Positions 34,063 to 42,104 are shown, counted from the stretch's first letter. The stretch is 64,000 nucleotides of DNA from Phytopseudomonas flavescens (GCF_900100535.1 NZ_FNDG01000006.1:186001-250000); one strand, 5' to 3'. Program-made: numbers and translations. Notes: generated by a model not told the origin, from the sequence alone.

Positions 34063-36473
34063 TGACGGTTCCAGGCGGTTTCGGAGACCAGGCTCAAGCC
34101 GTCGCCTTCCGAGTTGTGGGCCAGCAACACGTCGAAAATATTCAATTGGCCGGGGCGCGTCAGGGCGCTGCGCAGGGCGGTTTCGTCAAAGCGGATCAGG
34201 CGCTCGCGGTGCACGCGGATGGCCCCGACGTGCTGCATCAACGGCGCCAGGGGCGCCGCGTTGGCGATGCCGACCTGCTGCGCGCCGTTGTGGGCGTAGC
34301 GCTTGTCGAGGTAGGTCTGGATCAACGACAGCATGCCGTTGGTGAGGTAGAACAGGCTGACGTTGCGGCCCTCGGCCTGCGGCTCCCGGGCCAGCCCCTG
34401 GGCCAGGCGCGTCTCGATGTCCGGCACCAGGGCCCGGGCGCCGTCACCGACGAAGGCCAGCACGTTGCGCTCGCCGGTGATGGCGATATAGGGCAAGGCC
34501 ATCAGTCCATCGCCCATCAACGCGCGGCCATACCAGCCGGAGAACCCGGGGTCGGTGCGCGGCACATTGCGCACCGCCGAGACCCCGCAGCGGCCGACGT
34601 CGTAGACCCCGGTGTAGCGATAGCCCTGCTGTTCGATCAGTTCGCGCACCAGCCGGCCCAGGCGCTGGAAGAAGTAGTTGGCGGTCATCGGCAAGGTTTC
34701 GATGTGGTCGGCGGCCACGGTTTCGCTGCACCGCGCCATGGCCTGCAACTTGGCGCGGCGCAGTTCGAGAACCTGCGGCTCGACCTGCAGGCCGCGTTCG
34801 ACATGGTCGAGGAAGGCATCCAGCGGCACGTCCAGGGCCAGGTCGGTGAACGGCGACAGGTGGCGCGGTTCATGGTTGACCTGAACCACCCGCAACTGGC
34901 GCTTGAGCTTGCCCTCGGAAAACGGCGTGGCGGCCTGATCGACCTTGCTCTTGAGGAAAAACACACAGTGCTCCTGCGGACTGTTCAGCTCGTGCTCGGT
35001 GTGCACGAAGCGGTACACCCGGCGGCTGAACCCGTACAACGACAGCGGCCCCAGGTAGTGCGCCACCGGACGGCCCTGGTGGTACGGGCCGACGCTGCCG
35101 GGTTGGGTGATGCTGTCGGCCAGGCCGATGGCGCCGCGTTCGGCCAGGGCATGCACGCGCCGACGCTGCTCGTCGCTGAGCGTGCCGCACTGCCAGAGCA
35201 GGTGCAACGGCTGCCGGTTGATCAGCGCCAATGCCTGATCCAGGGCCGCGCGCTGGCGGGTGTCCGGGCGCCAGGCAAGCGGCGCCGCAAGCGCCGGCAA
35301 GCGTACGTCCAGCGGTACCGGGGGCCGCGATTCGAGCACACCCTGGGTGGCCAGGATAAACACCGGCCCGGCGCGTTCGGCGAGCAGAGCGAAGGCTTCT
35401 TCCAAACGCGCGCCAACCTCCTCGACCTTGCGGATGAACACCTGGCGCAGGCCCCGGGCCTCGATCACCCGGCGACCGTCGTTATCGGCGTCCTGGGTAC
35501 CCTGGAACGCATACCAGACGCTGTCCGGGCTGTCGGCGCAGATGATCAGGCCCGGCGCCCCGACACGCCTGAGGTTGGCCAGGGTGCCGCGAAACTCGTC
35601 GATCATCCCCGAGGTCACGGCGATCACATAGGCCCGGCCAAACAGTTGCCAGCCGGCCATGGCACTGACCGCCAGGCTGTGCTCGTTGCACCCGCCCAGG
35701 CAACGGATGCCGCTGCCGGCGACGTTCTCCTGCATCGACTGGATCAACCCCGCGACCATGGAGCCGGTGTAGTAATGAAAGTCCCAGCGCTCCTGCCAAC
35801 GGCTGCGCATGAAACGCGTCACCTCGGTGGCCAGGCTCACCGACGGCAGCGGGCCGCCGATGGAGCGCGCCAGCAACCGATTGAAGTGGGCGTGCTCAAG
35901 GTGGTCGATGACGATCCGCAGCAGGTCGGCGCGGCGTGCCGCGCGATCCTCCCCGGCCACCCGCAAGTGGCGATTGCCGCCGATGCGATCGATCCAGCCT
36001 GGCAGCGCCGTCAAGGCGCAATACAGCAGCGCCGAATGGGGTGACAGACGCGACTCGGGCGCCGCGGCGATCAGTTCCTCGAAGGGATCCTCGGTGCCGG
36101 CCTCGCCCCGCTGCCCGAGGTCGAGAATGAACAGCTCGTTGGACAACGGCGGATGCTGGCAGCTCAAGTGCTCCCGGGCCGCCTGGAGCGAGTCGAACGT
36201 CAGCAGCCGCAGATCGGGCACGGCGGCCATGCTCGCCGGGCTGCCCCGCAGGTAGCGCCGGGCCTGGAGCGCCAGGGTTTCCAGCACCGCCGCGCTGTGC
36301 GGAGATGGGCCGAGAGCACGGTGCATGGCTTCGCAGTCGATATCCTCCAGCGAGCGCTCCACCGAAGTGGCCGGGGGGTGCAGGCCGGCCTGTACCTGCT
36401 CGATGACAAATGCCACGTCTTCGATCAAAGGTTGCGCCTGGGTAATCAGACAAATACCTAAAGTAGCCTTCAT
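34059..36473 (-). CDS. PigD-like thiamine diphosphate-dependent enzyme
   Basis: This 804-residue ThDP enzyme is much longer than ordinary ~550-residue decarboxylases because of an N-terminal extension of about 220 residues. The pyrimidine-binding domain holds the likely activating Glu264 in CLGGCNEHSLAVSAMAGW. The pyrophosphate domain holds FVGDGARALVPDIETRL (GDG at 676-678), ending in YLTNG (Asn712), a slightly long GDG...N motif. PigD has the same size and layout and adds a pyruvate-derived acetyl group to an enal. Here the partner reductase-aminotransferase is the next gene (ATGA overlap). The ATG at 36473 has AGGGATG-type ribosome-binding sequence upstream. The exact acyl donor is unknown. 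Confidence 0.83.
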   Translation of the reverse strand: MKATLGICLITQAQPLIEDVAFVIEQVQAGLHPPATSVERSLEDIDCEAMHRALGPSPHSAAVLETLALQARRYLRGSPASMAAVPDLRLLTFDSLQAAREHLSCQHPPLSNELFILDLGQRGEAGTEDPFEELIAAAPESRLSPHSALLYCALTALPGWIDRIGGNRHLRVAGEDRAARRADLLRIVIDHLEHAHFNRLLARSIGGPLPSVSLATEVTRFMRSRWQERWDFHYYTGSMVAGLIQSMQENVAGSGIRCLGGCNEHSLAVSAMAGWQLFGRAYVIAVTSGMIDEFRGTLANLRRVGAPGLIICADSPDSVWYAFQGTQDADNDGRRVIEARGLRQVFIRKVEEVGARLEEAFALLAERAGPVFILATQGVLESRPPVPLDVRLPALAAPLAWRPDTRQRAALDQALALINRQPLHLLWQCGTLSDEQRRRVHALAERGAIGLADSITQPGSVGPYHQGRPVAHYLGPLSLYGFSRRVYRFVHTEHELNSPQEHCVFFLKSKVDQAATPFSEGKLKRQLRVVQVNHEPRHLSPFTDLALDVPLDAFLDHVERGLQVEPQVLELRRAKLQAMARCSETVAADHIETLPMTANYFFQRLGRLVRELIEQQGYRYTGVYDVGRCGVSAVRNVPRTDPGFSGWYGRALMGDGLMALPYIAITGERNVLAFVGDGARALVPDIETRLAQGLAREPQAEGRNVSLFYLTNGMLSLIQTYLDKRYAHNGAQQVGIANAAPLAPLMQHVGAIRVHRERLIRFDETALRSALTRPGQLNIFDVLLAHNSEGDGLSLVSETAWNRQ

Positions 36474-36498
36474 AGACACATCCCTATCTAAGTCGAAT

Positions 36499-37806
36499 TT
36501 ACGCCTGGCCGACTGACGGGGCGGCTCGGTTCTCGCCAGCGCAACCCGGTGGAACGCCGACGGCCTTGTCGGAATCGTCATGCACAGCCGCCGTGGCCAG
36601 GGCGACCGAACGCCGCGCGGCCAGCGCCAGGCCACATACGGCGAACATCGCCAGCGACAGGCCGAGCAGCATGCCCACCGGGCCGCGGTGGTCGAGCAAC
36701 ACCCCGGCCGCGACCGGCACCAGCAACCGGGTCAACACGAACAGGCTGGCCTGCAGCCCGTAGTCGGCGGCCTGGTGGTGCCGGCGCGAGAAACACATCA
36801 TCAGCCCGAACACCAGGGTCGAGATGCCGCCCATGGCGCAGGCCAGCAGAAAGGCCGCGAACACCAGCCAGGCCAACGAAGCCTTGAGCCAGACCGCGGC
36901 GGTCAAGGCGAGCAACGCGACCAGGGCGAACGCCATGCACCAGGGCAGGGCAGGGCCCGGGCCGCGTCGCCGCACCAGGCGCCCGCCCAGCAGGCTGGCC
37001 AGGGCCCCGACCACCCCGCCGCCGATCCCGGCCACCCAGGCCACCTGCTGCACCGGCATGCCCTGATCCAGCAGCAACGGCTTGAGGTAGAGCCAGGCGG
37101 CACCGACAAAGGGGAAGCCGCCCAGCAGCACCCAGGTCCAGAGCCAGGCGCCAGGCTGGCTGAAATATCCCGACCAATCGCTCAGTGACGGCCGTGCATG
37201 CTGCGGCTCAGCAACCTCGCTGGCGCTTTCGCCCAGCAACCCCAAGGGCAACAGCGCCAGCAACAGACCGCCGGCCATCAGCAGAAACGGCGCCTGCCAG
37301 CCCCAGCGGCTCTGTACCAGCAGCATCACCCCGGCCCCGACGATGGCCCCGATGAACAGCGCCGCCGAACGGATACCGCCGGCACGGATCTGCTGCGACG
37401 GCGGCAGCAGCTTGATCGCCAGGGCATTCACCGGAATATCCGCCCAGGTCGCCAGCACCCCGGCCAGCAACGCCAGACCGAACAGGTGCAGCCGCGGGGC
37501 GGTGATTGCCTGCTGGCTGACCAGAATCAGCAGCAGTGCCAGTGACAGGCACAGCATCCAGGCCCAGGCCCGATAGTGCCCGCGTGCCGAGCGATAGCGC
37601 TGCACGGGCAGCGCCAGCAGGAACTTGAACACCGCCGGCAACCCGGCCAGTTGAAAGAGGCCGATGTCGGTGCCCGACCAGCCGTGCTCGCGCATCACCA
37701 GCGGCAGCCCCAGCAACAGGTAGATGCTGGGTACCGCGAGCACGAAGTGGAGCCAGCCGAACACTAACTGCAGGCGCCAGGCAGGGGGCTGGCGCAGCGC
37801 GTTCAC
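36499..37806 (-). CDS. MFS permease resembling the RhtX/FptX siderophore importers
   Basis: This 435-residue inner-membrane protein has about twelve hydrophobic segments (YLLLGLPLVMREHGWSGTDIGLF; LLFIL-rich helices throughout). The early segment GWSGTDIGLFQLAGLPAVFKFLLALPVQRY recalls the AmpG/RhtX/FptX group, single-subunit permeases that move ferri-siderophores from the periplasm to the cytoplasm. The start is a GTG at 37806 overlapping the methyltransferase stop (GTGA). Its place right behind the TonB receptor and methyltransferase genes fits an importer. The C-terminal ~40 residues are hydrophilic. Confidence 0.8.
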   Translation of the reverse strand: MNALRQPPAWRLQLVFGWLHFVLAVPSIYLLLGLPLVMREHGWSGTDIGLFQLAGLPAVFKFLLALPVQRYRSARGHYRAWAWMLCLSLALLLILVSQQAITAPRLHLFGLALLAGVLATWADIPVNALAIKLLPPSQQIRAGGIRSAALFIGAIVGAGVMLLVQSRWGWQAPFLLMAGGLLLALLPLGLLGESASEVAEPQHARPSLSDWSGYFSQPGAWLWTWVLLGGFPFVGAAWLYLKPLLLDQGMPVQQVAWVAGIGGGVVGALASLLGGRLVRRRGPGPALPWCMAFALVALLALTAAVWLKASLAWLVFAAFLLACAMGGISTLVFGLMMCFSRRHHQAADYGLQASLFVLTRLLVPVAAGVLLDHRGPVGMLLGLSLAMFAVCGLALAARRSVALATAAVHDDSDKAVGVPPGCAGENRAAPSVGQA

Positions 37807-38864
37807 AAGCGGCTCCGACGCGCCACCTGAACCGCCAGCGGGGCGACGGCAAAGGCCACGTCGTCATGGCTGTCGATGGTCACGAAACCGGCCTGCCGCA
37901 GGGCTTGGCTCAAGCCACCCGCCGGGGTCAGCGGGCGCCCGAGCATCTGCATCGACAGGTAATAGGGCAGGACGCGCCACGCCTGCCGCGGATCCTCGGG
38001 AATCTCGGCATGGGCACTGACCAGCACCCCCCCGGGGCGCAGGGCCGCGTGGATTTTCTTCAGGGTCGCCGACAGGTCAGGCACGAAATGCAGCACCGAG
38101 GAACACCAGATCAGGTCGTAGCCCTCGCCGATCGGGTCGCTCGCCAGATCGCCGCCGCGCACCGTCAGGCGTTGCTCCAGCCCGGCCTGGCGAATGTTGT
38201 CGGCGGCCACGCTGACGGTCTGGGCAAAATCGAACACCTCGCCGCCCAGCGACGGGTTGGCGCGGGCCAGGGCAATCGCCACCAGCCCCGGACCGCCGCC
38301 GAGGTCGAGCATGCGCCGGGCGGCGGGAAACTCCGCAATCCGCGTCATCAGGCGCAACGCCAGATCCACGGTGACCGCCCGTTGCTCCTGGGCGATCTGC
38401 AGGCGGGCGGCGGCGGTCCAGTTGTCGACGGTGGTCGCCACGTCCGGCGCCTGACCACTCGGTTGGCCGGCTCGTACCTGGTCGCCGAGTTGCCCGGCGA
38501 AGTGGCGCAGCCCGCGCAAGCGAAAGCGCCAGGCATCGCCGCAATAGCCCGGCGCCTCGGGGCGCAGGTAATCGCTGGTCACCGAGGTGTTGCGGTACTG
38601 CGCTGGCCGGGATGCGTCGCGGCTCAGCAGCTCCATGCTCCACAGGGTGTCCAGCCAGTAGCCGGTGTTGGCCGGGTCGAGCCGCAACTGGTGGGCAATC
38701 GATTGCGCCGTGGCGGGCACCTGCAGCAGGTCGAACAGCTTCCATTCCAGGGCGATGCGCAGGGCATCGGCGCGCACCGCGGCCAATGTCAGATCCCAGT
38801 ACGGTTGCAACGGGTGCGGGATTGTCAGGTTGACGCCGTCCATCATTTGCAGCTCACAGTTCAT
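37803..38864 (-). CDS. SAM-dependent O-methyltransferase-like protein
   Basis: This 353-residue methyltransferase belongs to the family with an N-terminal winged-helix dimerisation domain (DALRIALEWKLFDLLQVPATAQSIAHQLRL). The C-terminal Rossmann domain has SAM motif I MLDLGGGPGLVAIALAR (185-201), with YDLIWCSSVLHFVPD and LKKIHAALRPGGVLV downstream. The closest style is hydroxyneurosporene/plant-type OMTs. It may methylate O, S or N of the island product. If the ATG at 38864 is used it overlaps the receptor gene by 11 bases. ATGs at 38846 and 38843 are alternatives. Confidence 0.87.
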   Translation of the reverse strand: MNCELQMMDGVNLTIPHPLQPYWDLTLAAVRADALRIALEWKLFDLLQVPATAQSIAHQLRLDPANTGYWLDTLWSMELLSRDASRPAQYRNTSVTSDYLRPEAPGYCGDAWRFRLRGLRHFAGQLGDQVRAGQPSGQAPDVATTVDNWTAAARLQIAQEQRAVTVDLALRLMTRIAEFPAARRMLDLGGGPGLVAIALARANPSLGGEVFDFAQTVSVAADNIRQAGLEQRLTVRGGDLASDPIGEGYDLIWCSSVLHFVPDLSATLKKIHAALRPGGVLVSAHAEIPEDPRQAWRVLPYYLSMQMLGRPLTPAGGLSQALRQAGFVTIDSHDDVAFAVAPLAVQVARRSRL

Positions 38865-40845
38865 AGCTCACTCGTAGACCGATTTCCCGGGGCGGGCTGT
38901 ATACCCGCGCAGTGCCGTTCAGATAGCCGACCGCGTCGTAGCGCTTGTCGGCGGCGTTCTTCACATAGGCGCTGATTCCGTAGTGGCTGAAGTCGTAACC
39001 GACGTTGAGGTCGATCAGGCCGTAGCCGCCACGGCTGTATTGGTTGGCCGCGTCGAGGTAGGTCTTGCCCACGGCGCTCACGCCGCCCTCGGCCCACCAG
39101 CCCTGCGAGCCGTCGTAGCGCAGGCCCAGGTGGCCGGTCAGATCCGGGGCATAGGGGTTGCGATTGCCCTGGTAGTCGTTACCGCCCTCGCGAAAGCGTT
39201 GGAAACGGGTGCGGTTCAGGCCCAGGGCGCCGACCAGCCGCCAACCGTCGGCGAGCAGGTACTCGGTCTCCAGTTCGAGGCCGGTGGAACGCGCCGAGGC
39301 GGCGTTGGTGATGTACACCACGCCCGGCTGGATCATTTGCTGAACCTGCATGTCAGCCACGTCCATCCAGTACAGCGCCGCCGAGTAGCGCAGGCGCTTG
39401 TCGTCCATCCACCCCTTGGCCCCGACCTCATAGGTCTTGACCCTTTCCGGGTCGTAGCCGGGGTAGTTGGCGGCGCTGGAGAAGGCGTTGAAACCTCCGG
39501 CGCGAAAGCCCTCGGCGTAACTCGCATATAAAAAAGCGTCGCGCTGCCACTCGTACTGCAAGGCCGCCTTGGGCGTCAGACGCTGCCATCGATCGCTCTG
39601 GCGGCTGCCGCTGGCCGGGTCGATGCGCACCTTGTCCTGTTCGGCGCGGGCGCCCAGGGTCAGGGTCCAGCGCTCGGCCAGGGGCATCACCCACTGACCG
39701 AACAACGCCGTGGTATTGCCGCCCAGTTTCACGTCGGTGCGGGTCAGGCGCAGCGGCAGCTTCTGCCAGTAGGACAGGTCGTGCTCATCTCGGTCGGCAT
39801 AGGCCCCGAGCAGCCATCGGCTGTCACGCCACTGCCCCTCCAGGCGGAACTCCTGTGACAGGGTGTTCATGTGGTAGTCGCGTCGCAGGTGGAACAGATC
39901 GGCCGGCATGAAGTCGGTGTCTTGCTGGATGCGGTCGTAAAAGTCGTTGCGCGCGGTGATCGAGCGCAGCTTCAGGCCCGAATCGAACTCATGCAGTACA
40001 TCCAGGGACAGGCTGCGCCCGCTGGAATGGTTCCAGCTCGGGGTGGCGGATCGCACGTCGCGCCGCGAGGCCTCGATCGGGCCCCACAAGGAGGCGCCGT
40101 CGCGATAGTCCTGGCGGCTGTAGCGCAGATTGATGTCGGTGTTCAGGCTCGGCGTCCAACGCAGCACCAGGCGTGCGCTGTGGCGCTCGCGGTCATCGGC
40201 CTTGCCGCCGCGATAGCCGTCGTCGATGAAACCGTCTTGTTCGAGCCATTGCCCGGCCACCCCGGCGTACAAGGCGTCAGGCACCAGCGCGGTACTGGCG
40301 TCGGCACTCAGGGTGCGCTGATCGCGATTGCCGGCGACCGCTTCCAAGCGCGCATAGGGTTCGTCGTCAGGCTGGCGGGTGTGGATACTCATCACCCCGG
40401 CCTCGGCATTGCGCCCATACAAGGTGGACTGCGCCCCACGCAGGATCTCGATCCGCTGCACCCCCAGCAGGTTGTGGTCGAAACCCTGGCCCATCAGGGT
40501 CGGCACGCCATCGACCAGCATCAGCATCGCCGTGGAGAACGCCGTGGGGCTGGAGGTCAGGCCACGCACCACCGGCAGATTGGTGCCGGACTGGCCGAAG
40601 GGCTGGAAAGTGAACCCCGGGGTCAGCCGTGCCAGGTGCTCCAGGTCGTCGATACCGCCCTTGCGCAAATCCTCGGCGTCCAGCACCGAGAGGCTGGCCG
40701 CCACCTGCTCACGGGTCTGTTCGATCTTGTTGGCGGTGACCCGCACCGGATCCAGTTCGGCCTGCGCCATCCCACAACTGCCCCCGCCCAGCCAGCAACA
40801 GACGTACAACATGCAGCGGCCGGCTTTCCACATAGGCTCGCTCAT
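38854..40845 (-). CDS. TonB-dependent outer-membrane receptor (FyuA-like), no STN domain
   Basis: This 663-residue receptor is the first gene of the island operon. The ATG at 40845 is favoured by GGGGAG 4 bases upstream; an ATG at 40857 and a TTG at 40860 also lie in frame. A signal peptide (to about GMAQA) is followed by a TonB box-like ELDPVRVTANK. The plug includes DLEHLARLTPGFTF, LVDGVPTLMGQ and RIEILRGAQSTLYGRNAEAGVMSI. A barrel ends LRVSYEL. Lack of an STN domain means induction must come from the divergent AraC protein, as in pyochelin and yersiniabactin systems. The ligand should be the island's own product; this is inferred. Confidence 0.9.
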   Translation of the reverse strand: MSEPMWKAGRCMLYVCCWLGGGSCGMAQAELDPVRVTANKIEQTREQVAASLSVLDAEDLRKGGIDDLEHLARLTPGFTFQPFGQSGTNLPVVRGLTSSPTAFSTAMLMLVDGVPTLMGQGFDHNLLGVQRIEILRGAQSTLYGRNAEAGVMSIHTRQPDDEPYARLEAVAGNRDQRTLSADASTALVPDALYAGVAGQWLEQDGFIDDGYRGGKADDRERHSARLVLRWTPSLNTDINLRYSRQDYRDGASLWGPIEASRRDVRSATPSWNHSSGRSLSLDVLHEFDSGLKLRSITARNDFYDRIQQDTDFMPADLFHLRRDYHMNTLSQEFRLEGQWRDSRWLLGAYADRDEHDLSYWQKLPLRLTRTDVKLGGNTTALFGQWVMPLAERWTLTLGARAEQDKVRIDPASGSRQSDRWQRLTPKAALQYEWQRDAFLYASYAEGFRAGGFNAFSSAANYPGYDPERVKTYEVGAKGWMDDKRLRYSAALYWMDVADMQVQQMIQPGVVYITNAASARSTGLELETEYLLADGWRLVGALGLNRTRFQRFREGGNDYQGNRNPYAPDLTGHLGLRYDGSQGWWAEGGVSAVGKTYLDAANQYSRGGYGLIDLNVGYDFSHYGISAYVKNAADKRYDAVGYLNGTARVYSPPREIGLRVSYEL

Positions 40846-40919
40846 CGGACTCCCCATCAATGAATTGGCGCCTGCCTCGTCCTGGCGATAGCAGTTGCGA
40901 TGGAAACATGCTATTCATT

Positions 40920-40938
40920 AATACGAATGCTTATCATC
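40920..40938 (+). promoter_or_regulatory. Weak Fur-like site in the receptor/AraC intergenic region
   Basis: AATACGAATGCTTATCATC has 11 of 19 matches to the Fur consensus. It lies in the AT-rich intergenic stretch, about 75 bases upstream of the receptor start. A moderate match only; position supports iron control. Confidence 0.35.
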
Positions 40939-40944
40939 CATGTT

Positions 40945-40971
40945 CATATGGATTCTGGATCAATCCATATG
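40945..40971. promoter_or_regulatory. Perfect inverted repeat, candidate operator of the AraC-type activator
   Basis: Arms CATATGGATT (40945-40954) and AATCCATATG (40962-40971) are exact complements with a 7-base spacer. The repeat lies 100 bases upstream of the receptor start and 37 bases upstream of the preferred GTG start of the AraC gene. This is between the divergent units it would control. Its symmetry suggests a dimeric protein site. Confidence 0.5.
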
Positions 40972-41007
40972 CAAGCCGGAGCCAACCCAAAAGGGAGAAC
41001 TGCAGAA

Positions 41008-41973
41008 GTGGGGGCCTTACGAAGGATTTCCCAGTCGTATCGAGTCGCGCCAACGCACTCGCGACTGGTCAGCAACGACGACCAGGGCTGGATGCGCCAG
41101 CAGTTGCCACAGGAACTGGGCGAATGCTATTCCGAGCGCTTATCCCTGGAAGACGACTTGATGGTGGTGCGTTTGCGCTACCGCCCCACAGGCAACCTGA
41201 TCGAGGAAACCGCCAGCCCGCACAATCGCCACATGCTGGTGATCACCTACGGCATCCAGGGCGACTCCGGCTACAAGGGGGCCGATGGTTCGGCCGTGCT
41301 GTTCCGTGCCGGCCACACCACCATCACCTCGTTCCAGTCGAGCCTCGGCGAGCGCTGCTACGAGGCTGGAGCCACGGTCTCGCAACTGCGCCTGTTGATC
41401 GGCGAAAACACCCTCACCAAGTACCTGGGCGAGCAACGCACCCGGCAACTGCTGGGCAATGGCAATGTACGTCAGTTGGGTTTCGCCAAGACTTCGGCCA
41501 CCAGCATCTGCCATGCCACGGCCCTGACGCGTTATCTGAACCAGGGCGCGAGCGAAACCCTGGAATTGCATATCCACACCCTCAGCCTGCTGTCCGAACA
41601 GCTCAAGCTGCTGAGCCCGCCCAGCGCGCCCGACAGCCTGCCATTCACCGCGGCCGACATCGAGAAGCTCGAGCGGGTACGCGACATCATGATCGAACAG
41701 ATGGATCAGCCCTTGACCATCCCCTACCTGTGCGCCGCGGTCGGGCTCAACGAGTTCAAGCTCAAGGAGGGCCTGCACCAGCGTTTCAACTCCACGCCGC
41801 ACCGCATGCTCCATGAACTGCGCATGCGCAAGGCCTACACGCTGCTCGAAAGTGGTTGCCAGGTGGCGCAGGCGGCCTATCAGGTGGGCTACAAGTTTCC
41901 CAACAACTTCAGTGCGGCCTTTACCCGGTTCTTTGGCAAACCACCCAAGGCGGTGTTCGGCAAGCGCCGATGA
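41008..41973 (+). CDS. PchR-like AraC family transcriptional activator
   Basis: This 321-residue regulator has a sensor domain and a C-terminal double helix-turn-helix (LTIPYLCAAVGLNEFKLKEG; GCQVAQAAYQVGYKFPNNFSAAF, ending RFFGKPPKAVFGK). The sequence resembles PchR/YbtA-type activators that bind a ferri-siderophore and switch on synthesis and uptake genes. I prefer the GTG at 41008, with AAGGGAG 10 bases upstream, giving a length near PchR's. Upstream ATGs at 40900, 40927, 40948 and 40969 are in frame but would run through the inverted repeat and AT-rich promoter region. It is transcribed away from the receptor operon. Confidence 0.88.
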   Translation: MGALRRISQSYRVAPTHSRLVSNDDQGWMRQQLPQELGECYSERLSLEDDLMVVRLRYRPTGNLIEETASPHNRHMLVITYGIQGDSGYKGADGSAVLFRAGHTTITSFQSSLGERCYEAGATVSQLRLLIGENTLTKYLGEQRTRQLLGNGNVRQLGFAKTSATSICHATALTRYLNQGASETLELHIHTLSLLSEQLKLLSPPSAPDSLPFTAADIEKLERVRDIMIEQMDQPLTIPYLCAAVGLNEFKLKEGLHQRFNSTPHRMLHELRMRKAYTLLESGCQVAQAAYQVGYKFPNNFSAAFTRFFGKPPKAVFGKRR

Positions 41974-42031
41974 GCACCTGCTCTGGTGCAGCGATGCCAA
42001 GAACCCGGATGGCGGCGCCCGTCCCGCGCAG

Positions 42032-42104
42032 GCTGACGTCGGGGGATGTTGCCGTGACTCCGTTCATTCGCCGTTGCGCCCGGCGAATCGGATAAACGGT
42101 CTCC
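42032..42104 (+). pseudogene. Degraded second copy of the fbpB 3' end (right island boundary)
   Basis: Bases 42047-42104 repeat 22215-22273 with one gap; a further block GCTGAC at 42032-42037 matches 22192-22197 after a short deletion. In the fbpB-equivalent frame it encodes ...FIRRCARRIG-stop, against ...LVRRSARRIG-stop in fbpB, and both continue ACGGTC after the stop. The fragment has no start and is non-functional. The rest of 41974-42301 holds no gene. A TACAAT (-10-like) at 42195-42200 may belong to gcvT. Confidence 0.75.

Larger units (their letters stand above)
22274..42031. other. Accessory island: putative thiocarboxylate/PigDE-type metallophore biosynthetic locus
   Basis: Fourteen genes lie between fbpB and gcvT: thirteen on the minus strand and one divergent AraC-type activator. 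Most neighbours overlap by 1-11 bases, so they form one or two long operons starting near 40845 and perhaps again near 31400. The locus is flanked by an imperfect duplication of the fbpB 3' end. As I recall, P. aeruginosa PAO1 has its fbpB-like gene directly beside gcvT1, so this segment is an insertion relative to that genome. No integrase, transposase or tRNA was found, so the mechanism is unknown. Confidence 0.75.

Noticed and set aside
31360..36044. Very long plus-strand open frames (894 and 667 codons) opposite the PigE- and PigD-like genes
   Set aside because: High third-position GC on the minus strand produces stop-free antisense frames. The translations are low-complexity His/Gln/Ala/Val-rich and the minus-strand products are clear enzymes.
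40900..41007. Using the ATG at 40900 as the AraC gene start
   Set aside because: It lacks a convincing ribosome-binding site and would place the AT-rich promoter region and a perfect inverted repeat inside the coding sequence. The GTG at 41008 has a good site and gives a family-like length.
22274..42031. Prodigiosin biosynthetic cluster
   Set aside because: Only PigD- and PigE-like proteins are present. The bipyrrole genes (PKS/PCP, prolyl ligase, PigF/H/J types) and the PigC condensing enzyme are missing, while sulfur-carrier genes are present.
22274..42031. Thioquinolobactin or PDTC locus
   Set aside because: The E1/JAMM/carrier/ligase/receptor set fits, but kynurenine-pathway genes for thioquinolobactin are absent, and a ThDP enzyme with a reductase-aminotransferase is not expected for a dipicolinate-derived product.
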